NCBI RefSeq assembly: GCF_002979475.1
Contig: NZ_PCOY01000014.1
Location: 1-64,000 of the forward strand
Direction of reading: 5' to 3'
Length of the DNA stretch: 64,000 nucleotides
DNA from: Microbacterium sp. MYb62
Lineage (GTDB): Bacteria; Actinomycetota; Actinomycetes; Actinomycetales; Microbacteriaceae
The translations under genes were made by a program, and so were the position numbers. Of this stretch, positions 18,283 to 26,200 are shown in pieces; position 1 is the stretch's first letter, and the number at the start of each line of letters is the position of its first letter. The notes beneath the pieces are model-generated. The model did not search any database and was not told the DNA's origin. It saw nothing but the letters and a program-made list of their open reading frames with translations.

Positions 18283-19502
18283 GGCAGCTCCGCTCTCAGG
18301 ATGGTGGGTCCGCCGACCGGGCTCGTCAGCTTCAGCACACCCTCGAAGACCTCGATGCGGCGGCGTATGCCGGCGACACCGCCGCCGGGGCGCTCGATCG
18401 CTCCACCCACGCCGTCGTCCTCGACCGTGATGAGGAGCACTTCGCCCTCGCGCGCGACCCGCACCGCGGCGCGCGTCGCCTCGCTGTACTTGCTGACGTT
18501 CGTCAGGGCCTCCGCCACGACGAAGTAGCCGGCCGACTCGACGGCCGCCGGCACCCGCCCGATCTCGCTCGCCTCGATCGTGCAGGGCACGCCGCTGCGC
18601 CCGGCCAGCGATGCCAGCGCCCCTTCCAGCCCGAGCTCGTCGAGGATCGGCGGATAGATGTCGTGCACCGTGCGGCGAAGCCCGGCGAGGGCATCGGTCG
18701 CGGCATCCTGCGCTCGCCGCAGCGGTTCGAGCACATCGCCGCCGGTCTCCTGGGCGCGCTCCGCGATCCCGAGCATCATCACGACGTTCACCAGGCGGTT
18801 CTGCGCGCCGTCGTGCAGGTCGCGCTCGATGCGGCGCAGCTCGGCCGCGTGGGCGTCGAGCGCGGCGGCACGGCTGAGGGTCAGGGCATCGACGCGTGCG
18901 GCCAGGCGTGATTTCTCGGGGGTGGCGAGCAGCTTCGCCGACACGAACGACACCAGGCGCGCGACGGCGGGGATGAGGAACACCGACAGGATCGCGTATC
19001 CGAGTGCGACCAGCGGCTGGGTCGCCGCGAGTTCCCACGATGTGACCGGATAGGGCGAGCCCACCGGGTCATCGGCCGGAACGAACTGCCAGTAGTAGGT
19101 GACCGCCAGCGTGTTGACCGCGGCGAGGGGGAGCGAGATCGTCAACAGGGAGACGAACAGCACGGGAAGACCCTGCACCGCCAGCCACAGCACGTCGCGG
19201 CCGGTGGCGCGCGAGAGCGCGAAGCGCCGGCGGGCGTCGATGGTCGAGGCCGACGGGAGCACCTGGCCGATCGGCGCCAGCACCTCACCCCGGTACGCGC
19301 CGACCCGGCGACGATTCACATCCGTCCACCGGTGCAGGCCCTGCACGACCTCGGGCATCAGCAGCACGCCGCCGGTGAGGATCATGAAGGGGAGCAGGAC
19401 GATTCCCAGGCAGAGGAACACCACGGAGGCGATCGAGACTCCGGCCTCGACGGCCAGGTATCCCCACGCGCGCAGCCAGCGACGCCACCATCCGTCCTTC
19501 AC
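18270..19502 (-). CDS. NarL-type sensor histidine kinase
   Basis: 410 residues with four to five membrane helices in the first 210 residues (sensor domain of the type often seen in actinobacterial DesK/LiaS-like kinases). HisKA_3 dimerisation helix has the acceptor His in RIERDLHDGAQNRLV; the ATPase domain has an N-box (EALTNVSKYSEA) and a glycine-rich lid (GVGGAIERPGGGVAGI). GTG 19502 is favoured because CAGACT at 19509-19514 lies 6 nt upstream, a leaderless-type arrangement; GTG 19508 is an alternative. Partner of the regulator downstream. Confidence 0.9.
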   Translation of the reverse strand: MKDGWWRRWLRAWGYLAVEAGVSIASVVFLCLGIVLLPFMILTGGVLLMPEVVQGLHRWTDVNRRRVGAYRGEVLAPIGQVLPSASTIDARRRFALSRATGRDVLWLAVQGLPVLFVSLLTISLPLAAVNTLAVTYYWQFVPADDPVGSPYPVTSWELAATQPLVALGYAILSVFLIPAVARLVSFVSAKLLATPEKSRLAARVDALTLSRAAALDAHAAELRRIERDLHDGAQNRLVNVVMMLGIAERAQETGGDVLEPLRRAQDAATDALAGLRRTVHDIYPPILDELGLEGALASLAGRSGVPCTIEASEIGRVPAAVESAGYFVVAEALTNVSKYSEATRAAVRVAREGEVLLITVEDDGVGGAIERPGGGVAGIRRRIEVFEGVLKLTSPVGGPTILRAELPCGS

Positions 19503-19598
19503 TCTCACAGTCTGCCCGAGCGGTCGCGACGGCACGGTATAGCCAGCACCACCATCGATGCGGCAGGAGGCGGGATGGGAGGCCGAACGGCCCGTCCC

Positions 19599-19604
19599 TA
19601 GCGT
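19599..19604 (+). promoter_or_regulatory. Leaderless-type -10 box of ABC operon
   Basis: TAGCGT lies 6 nt before ATG 19611, so transcription would begin at or next to the start codon. The same spacing is found before several other genes in this window. Confidence 0.55.
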
Positions 19605-19610
19605 CGAATC

Positions 19611-20378
19611 ATGACCTCCACACCACTCGCCCCGGCCGTCGACGCACGGCCCTCCGAAGCGCTGCGGCTGCAGTCCGTCGTCAAGACCTACGGCTCCGGT
19701 GCCAGCCGCGTCACCGCTCTGCGGGGCGTGGATCTCGCCATCGCGAAGGGCACCTTCACCGCGATCATGGGCCCCTCCGGGTCGGGCAAGAGCACCCTGC
19801 TGCACAGTGCCGCTGGACTCGACCGGCCGAGCAGCGGGACCGTGCGCCTGGGCGGGACCGAGATCTCGAAGATGAAGGCGCGACAGCTCACAGCCTTCCG
19901 TCGCGACCATGTGGGCTTCGTGTTCCAGGCCTACAATCTGCTGCCGGCGCTGAACGTGGAGGACAACATCACTCTGCCGCTGCGTCTCGGCGGTCGACGG
20001 CTCGAGACGCAGTGGCTCGACTTCCTGTTGGACGCCGTGGGTCTCACCGAGTACCGTCACCGGCGCCCGTCCGAGCTCTCCGGCGGTCAGCAGCAGCGGG
20101 TGGCGATCGCGCGCGCTCTCGTCACCCGGCCGCACGTCGTGTTCGGCGACGAGCCGACCGGTGCCCTCGACTCGCGATCGGGCAAGCAGGTGCTCGACCT
20201 GCTCGCGCACACGGCGCGGGAGCTGAATCAGACGGTCGTGGTGGTGACGCACGACCCCGTGGTCGCCTCGCACGCCGATCGGGTGATCTTCCTCGCCGAC
20301 GGGGCCTTCGCGGGATACCTCGACGGCGCCGACCCCGCACAGATCAACGACCGTATGAGCGCATTGGGGGAGTGGTGA
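19611..20378 (+). CDS. ABC transporter ATPase (FtsE/MacB-like)
   Basis: 255 residues with Walker A GPSGSGKSTLLHSAAGL, signature ELSGGQQQRVAIARAL, Walker B VVFGDEPTGALDS and switch His VVVTHDP. No ribosome site but a leaderless-type promoter. Overlaps the permease start by TGATG. This ATPase/permease pair next to a NarL-type two-component system is a common actinobacterial layout for peptide-antibiotic or envelope-stress response exporters. Confidence 0.95.
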   Translation: MTSTPLAPAVDARPSEALRLQSVVKTYGSGASRVTALRGVDLAIAKGTFTAIMGPSGSGKSTLLHSAAGLDRPSSGTVRLGGTEISKMKARQLTAFRRDHVGFVFQAYNLLPALNVEDNITLPLRLGGRRLETQWLDFLLDAVGLTEYRHRRPSELSGGQQQRVAIARALVTRPHVVFGDEPTGALDSRSGKQVLDLLAHTARELNQTVVVVTHDPVVASHADRVIFLADGAFAGYLDGADPAQINDRMSALGEW

Positions 20379-22927
20379 TGTCGGGGCCGCTCGGCCTGGG
20401 CCGAATCGTCGGGGCGGATCTCCGCCACCACCGCGGCAGCTTCGTCGGCGTGGCGGTCGCGGTGTTCGTCGCGAGCGCGCTGGTGACGGGCCTCGGAGTG
20501 CTCGTCGAATCCGGCATGCGCGGAGGGCTGGCGCCCGAGCGCTACGCCGCGGCCGATGTGGTCGTGGGTGCGCCGCAGCAGGTGGATGTGCCGGAGGACC
20601 TTCCGGTTCCGCTGCGGGAGAGGGTGCCGCTGCCTGCCACCGCTGTCCGCGACATCGCCGCCCTCCCCGGAGTCGACCGCGTCGTCGTCGACGTCACGGT
20701 TCCCCTCGCCCTGCACACGACGGATGCGGATGCCGGTGCCGACGCGGATGCCGGTGCCGTCGGTGCGGCCATGGTGGAGGCGCATCCCTGGGAGGCCACC
20801 GCGCTGACCGGGTTCGCGCTGCGTGACGGGAGGGATCCCGCGGCAACCGACGAAGTCGTCGTCACCGCAGGCAGCGGTCACGCCGTGGGCGACACGGTCG
20901 TCCTGGCGCACGGCGGCATCCCGTCGGAGTACCACGTGGTCGGTGAGGTCGCGGCGCCGGTGGCGCCGGAGCGAGCCACGCACGTGTTCCTCAGCGCGCA
21001 GCGCATCGAGCAGCTCGATCCGCGCGATGGCGCCGCGCAGGCTCTCGGAGTGTTCGCCTCCGGGGCGGACCCCGAGCAGACGGCGACCGCGATCCGCGAG
21101 GCCTTCCCGACCCTGACCGCCCGCACCGGCGACGCCCGCGGCGACGTCGAGTTCCTCGACTCGGGTGCGGCACGGTCCACGCTCGTGGCCATCGGCAGTG
21201 CGTTCGTCGGCACCTGCATCCTCGTGGCGATGTTCATCGTTTCCGGCACCCTGTCGTTGTCGGTGCAGTCGCGCCGTCGCGACTACGCGCTGCTGCGGGC
21301 CGTCGGGGCGAGTCCGTCCCAGGTGCATTCCCTCGTCGCCCGCGAGGTGCTGTGGGTCGCGGCGGTCGCGGTGCTGCTCGGCATCGTTCCCGGATACCTG
21401 TTGTCGACCGTGCTGCAGTCGGCCTTCGTCGCCGGGGGAGTGATCCCCGGCGACTTCGCCCTGGCCGTCGGGCCCCTCCCCGCGGTCGGAGCGGTGCTGC
21501 TCGTCCTCGCCTCCGCCTGGGGTGCGGCGCGCATCGCGGCCGCGCGGGTCGCCAAGCTCGACCCGATCGAGGCGCTGCGCGAGTCGGCGACGGGCACTCC
21601 GGCGATCGGTCTGCCGCGCATCATCACCGGCATCGTCCTCGCCGCCGCGGGGATCTCCGTCTCGACCGTGCCGCTCGTGGTGCGCGGGCAGATCGCCGCC
21701 GGTGCGGCGGCCGGAGCGGCGATGCTGCTGATCATCGCCCTCGCCGTCCTCGGCCCCTGGCTGGTGTCGCTGAGCGTCCGACTGCTCGGCGCGGTGCTGC
21801 GTCGGCTGTCTGCGGCGGGCTTCCTCGCCTCGGCGAACGGCGCGGCGAACAGCCGGCGCCTGGCATCGGCGATCCTGCCGATCGCTCTCGGGATCGGTCT
21901 GGGGCTCGTGCAGATCGGGGCGCCGTCGATCATCGCGGCGGAGGCGGCGACGCAGGCTCAGGCCGGCGTCATCGCCGAGCTGCGGGTGACGGCGCCGACC
22001 GGCCTCGCCACGGAAGCGCTCGACGCGATCCGCTCGACGCCGGGTGTGACCGAGGCTTCGGGGGTCGCGCTGAGCGCGGCCGTGCTCGATTCGCACGACC
22101 TCGAGGGCAAGATCGAGCGCACGGAGCATGTGCTCCAGGGCATCGATCCCGGCGCCGTCGCGCAGAGTCTCGACCTGCGTGTGCGCGAGGGCACGCTCGC
22201 AGACCTCGACGGTGTCAACACGGTCGCGGTGAGCACGGACGCCGCGCAGAGTCTCGGGGTGGGCATCGGCGGCACGGTCGTCGGGCGCCTCGGCGACGGC
22301 TCGCCTCTCGAGGCCACGGTGGTCGCGGTGTACGAGCGCGGTCTCGGCTTCGGCGACCTCACCATGGCCGCCGATGCGGTCAGGGCCCACACCACGGCCG
22401 GTCTCGACGCCTTCGCGCTCGTGGCGGTCGAGGAGGGCATGACGAACGAGGTCCGTGCGGCGTTGAGCGAACGCGGCCTGCTCGTGGGCGACGGATCCGG
22501 GCAGGAGGCCGCCGGCGCGGGTGCGCAGTCGCAGCAGGGGTGGGTGAACCTCGTCGCGCTGCTGGTGATCCTCGGCTACATCGCGATCGCCGTGGTGAAC
22601 ACGCTCGTGATGGCGACAGGCGAGCGCTCGCGCGAACTGGCGCTGCTGCAGCTGATCGGCTCGTCGCGCGGGCAGGTCCGGTCCATGATGCGGATCGAGG
22701 CCGCGCTCGTCGCGGTGATCGCCATGGTGTTCGGCGTCGTCGTGGCCATCCCTCCGCTCATCGGCGTCAGCATGGGCATCTCGGGACAGCCGCTTCCTGC
22801 GCTGCCGGTGGTCGGCTCGCTGGCGATCGTGGGGGCGATGGGTGCGCTGGCCCTGGTGGCGATGTGGGTCGGGACGACCGCGACGATGCGCACGCGTCCG
22901 ATCGACGAGATCGGCTCGCGCCAGTAG
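20378..22927 (+). CDS. Large FtsX-type ABC permease
   Basis: 849 residues with two FtsX domains. An N-terminal helix is followed by an extracytoplasmic domain of about 220 residues, three helices with the motif QSRRRDYALLRAVGASPSQV, then a central set of helices (about 390-500), a second extracytoplasmic domain and a final FtsX unit with ERSRELALLQLIGSSRGQV. Ten-helix permeases of this kind resemble BceB-like or lipoprotein-type transporters. Function is inferred from the adjacent regulator pair. Confidence 0.92.
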   Translation: MSGPLGLGRIVGADLRHHRGSFVGVAVAVFVASALVTGLGVLVESGMRGGLAPERYAAADVVVGAPQQVDVPEDLPVPLRERVPLPATAVRDIAALPGVDRVVVDVTVPLALHTTDADAGADADAGAVGAAMVEAHPWEATALTGFALRDGRDPAATDEVVVTAGSGHAVGDTVVLAHGGIPSEYHVVGEVAAPVAPERATHVFLSAQRIEQLDPRDGAAQALGVFASGADPEQTATAIREAFPTLTARTGDARGDVEFLDSGAARSTLVAIGSAFVGTCILVAMFIVSGTLSLSVQSRRRDYALLRAVGASPSQVHSLVAREVLWVAAVAVLLGIVPGYLLSTVLQSAFVAGGVIPGDFALAVGPLPAVGAVLLVLASAWGAARIAAARVAKLDPIEALRESATGTPAIGLPRIITGIVLAAAGISVSTVPLVVRGQIAAGAAAGAAMLLIIALAVLGPWLVSLSVRLLGAVLRRLSAAGFLASANGAANSRRLASAILPIALGIGLGLVQIGAPSIIAAEAATQAQAGVIAELRVTAPTGLATEALDAIRSTPGVTEASGVALSAAVLDSHDLEGKIERTEHVLQGIDPGAVAQSLDLRVREGTLADLDGVNTVAVSTDAAQSLGVGIGGTVVGRLGDGSPLEATVVAVYERGLGFGDLTMAADAVRAHTTAGLDAFALVAVEEGMTNEVRAALSERGLLVGDGSGQEAAGAGAQSQQGWVNLVALLVILGYIAIAVVNTLVMATGERSRELALLQLIGSSRGQVRSMMRIEAALVAVIAMVFGVVVAIPPLIGVSMGISGQPLPALPVVGSLAIVGAMGALALVAMWVGTTATMRTRPIDEIGSRQ

Positions 22928-22936
22928 GGCGATCGG

Positions 22937-22970
22937 GAAGGGGCGCACCGGAGCATCGGCGCGCCCCTTC
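22937..22970 (+). terminator. Hairpin terminator after ABC permease
   Basis: GAAGGGGCGC at 22937-22946 pairs perfectly with GCGCCCCTTC at 22961-22970 around a 14-nt loop, 10 nt after the permease stop codon. Confidence 0.75.
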
Positions 22971-22975
22971 TCGCA

Positions 22976-23076
22976 GGGGGTCAGGAGACTGGGGTCCCTG
23001 GGGTCGGGAGTCAGGGGGCCATGGGGTCATAGGTCAGGGGGGTATGGGGTGAAAAGTCGGGGTGATTTCTCCCCGA
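22976..23076 (+). promoter_or_regulatory. G-run tract and hairpin upstream of surface protein gene
   Basis: From 22976 to 23049 seven runs of four or more G occur on the plus strand, with short loops such as GGGG-TCCCT-GGGG at 22991-23003. This could fold as a G-quadruplex. It is followed by a stem TCGGGG/CCCCGA (23057-23062 with 23071-23076). The rest of the 297-bp gap holds no gene; no clear -35/-10 pair is seen. Confidence 0.4.
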
Positions 23077-23224
23077 TCGGCAGGATCGCGTCTCGGGGCC
23101 CGGGCAGGCTGGCGATGGCCCGGACCGAGTTCACCATGCCCGAATGGTGCTCGGCGGTCGCCTGAGGGGGCGGGGCTTCCGCGCGCGAATGCGCAGCGGT
23201 GAAGCGATGAATGGGGAGATAGTC

Positions 23225-26200
23225 ATGGCGATTCGTGTTGCCCGCGAGGACCACACAGCCGATGGCCTTCCGCCGGAGCGGCGCAGCCGCTGGCGGGGGC
23301 GCGTGAGGAAGCTGATCGGGGGATCGGTCACCACGGCGCTCGTCGCCTCCTCGATGATCTTCGTCGGCGGCACGCTGACGGCGGCTCCGGCGGCAGCGGC
23401 GGAGCCGTTCCTCTGCACGCCGGGGGCGGTCTACGTGCAGAGCGCCACAGAGGTGCGCGAATTCTCCGTGACGGAGCAGGGCGGCACGCTCGGCACCACC
23501 ACCATCGGCGTGAACCACTCCAACAACGGCCTCGGCATCTCCTCCAGCGGGCGATACGCCTACACGGTCACCAACGCCGCCGGCGCCAAGGTGCTGGCCA
23601 AGCACGATCGCTTCACCGATGCGACGACCCGCACGTCGTTCGACCTGCAATCCTCCGTGCTCCGCGGCGCCGTGCACCCCGACACGGGCGTCTACTACTT
23701 CGCCAGCGGCACGGCCAACGGTGGCATCAACCTGTACGCGTGGGACGAGAGCGTCACGCCGCAGAACTACGTGCAGGTCGGCACGCTCCGCCCGACGGCC
23801 GGCAGCAGCGCCTTCGGTGCCAACGGCGACATGGCCTTCAGTGCCTCGGGTCAGCTCGTCCTGGTCGCGGACCGGTTCATCTATTCCGCAGACCTGCCGA
23901 CCACCCTGCAGCCGAGCGCGGCGACGATCGACGCCAAGCAGGTGCACGACATGGGCGCCGGGGTCGAGGGCAACGGCATCGCCTTCGGAAACCTCGGGCA
24001 CATCTTCGTGTCGGTCGGCGGCGCCGATCCGCGGATCATCGAGGTCGATCTGCCGCGCGGGCAGACGGTCAACTCGACGAAGATCCCCGGCTTCGCGCCC
24101 ACCGACATGTCGAGCTGCACGTTCCCGAACACGCTCACCCTGAAGAAGGACCTCCCCGAGGGCCGTCACGCCGCCACGGACCAGTTCGCACTGCGTGTCG
24201 AGTCACCCGCCGGCTACCAGGTCGCGCAGACCGACGCCACCACGCGGGGAGAGCGCACCGGGCTGCAGCCCGACTACGCCGGACCGGTGTTCACCAACCA
24301 GGGCGACACTTTCCAGCTGTCCGAGGCGGTGTCCGGCACGTCGGATCGCACGCGGTACGACGAATCGCTGGTCTGCGTGCAGATGAATCCCAACGGGACC
24401 ACCACTCCGGTGGCCGTGACCGCCTCAGGAGAGGTGACACAGCCCGCAGGCCCGCATGGCACCGACGTCACGTGCACCTTCACGAACGTCCGCCTCGTAC
24501 CCGGGCTCGCTCTGCGCAAGACCTCCGATCCCGCCGACGGCGTCGCCGTGCAGGCCGGCCAGCGCCTCACGTACACGATCGAGGCCGAGAACACCGGAAA
24601 CACGATCCTCGACCCCGTCCGCGTGACCGACGACCTGTCCGGCGTGCTCGCTTTCGCCGAATATCAGGGAGACATCGCGACGAAGATCGACGGATCCCCC
24701 GTCACCTCCGGCGCCGCGACCGTCACGGGCGACGAACTCGTCTGGACCGGTGCGCTCGAGCCCGGTCAGGTACTCACCGTGACCTACTCGGTGATCGTCG
24801 ACGACGGCGTCGAGGGTGAGCGGATCGCCAACAGCGTCACCGCCTCGGGCACCCCGCCCGGCACCCTCGCTCCGCCCGTTCCCCCGACCGTGACCACCGA
24901 GCACCCCGTCGCAGGCTTCACCGTCGCCAAGACCTCCACCCCCGCCGCGGGAACGGTCGTGGAGCCGGGCCAGACCATCGAGTACACGGTGACCGGGACC
25001 AACACGGGCGCCACCACGCTGAACCCCGCGTCGATCGCCGACGACCTGTCCGGTGTGCTCGCGCACGCCGCCTACAACTCCGATATCTCGACCTCGGTCG
25101 ACGGCACGACCCTCACCACGGGCGCCGCGACCATCACCGGCGACGACCTCGCCTGGACCGGCGCACTCACACCCGGGCAGGCCGTGACGATCACGTATTC
25201 CGTGACCGTGGATGCGGAGGCCTCCGGGGAGATCCTGAAGAACTCCGTCACCGGTACCGCGACCCCGACCACCCCGAAGCCCGGGGACCCCGAGGGGCCG
25301 GAGGTGCCGGGCGAGCCGATCGTCCCGCCGACGGTCACCACCGAGCACCCGGTCATCGGTTCGGGCTTCACGATCAGCAAGTCCGCCGACCCGGCATCCG
25401 GCACGGCCGTCTCCGCCGGAGACACCGTCACCTACACGATCACCGGCACCAACACCGGCGACACCGACCTCGATCCGGCTCGGATCGTCGACGACCTGTC
25501 CGGTGTGCTCGACAGCGCCGACTACAACGACGACGTCACCGCCGACCGTGGCTCCGCCACCGTCTCCGGCAGCACGCTGACCTGGACGGGCGATGTGCCC
25601 CGCGGCGGGTCCGTCACCATCCGGTACACCGTGACGGTCGACGCCGGCGTCGAGCAGGCGCTACTGCACAACGTCGCCACCGGTACGGCCACGCCGCGCA
25701 TCCCGGTGGACCCGGCCGATCCCGGTGGGCGCACGACCCCCGGAACGCCGATCGTCCCGCCCGCGGTGGAGACGAACCACCCGGTCGTGGACAGCGGCTT
25801 CGAGGTCTCGAAGTCCGCCGATCCCGCTTCCGGCACAGCCGTGCGCGCGGGCGACACCATCGCCTACACGATCTCGGGCGTCAACACCGGCAACACGACG
25901 CTCGACCCGGCGACGATCGTCGACGACCTGTCGGCCGTGCTCGCGCACGGGCGGCTCGGCGGCGTCGTGACCGCCTCGACCGGCGTGGTCTCCCTCACCG
26001 GCACCACGTTGACCTGGACGGGTGCGCTCGCTCCCGGCGCCCGCGTCGACATCACCTACACGGTGACGGTCGACGAGAACGCGACCGGCGTGCTGCTGCG
26101 CAACACCGCGACGGGAGAGGGTACGCCTCTCATCCCGGTCGACCCGACCGACCCGGACAGCCCGACGACTCCCGGCACCCCGCTGACGCCGCCGCCGTCC

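Noticed and set aside
20228..22948. 906-codon open frame on the minus strand opposite the large ABC permease
   Set aside because: The plus frame is a coherent FtsX-type permease; the minus frame has a low-complexity Arg/His/Asp-rich translation typical of antisense shadows in GC-rich DNA.
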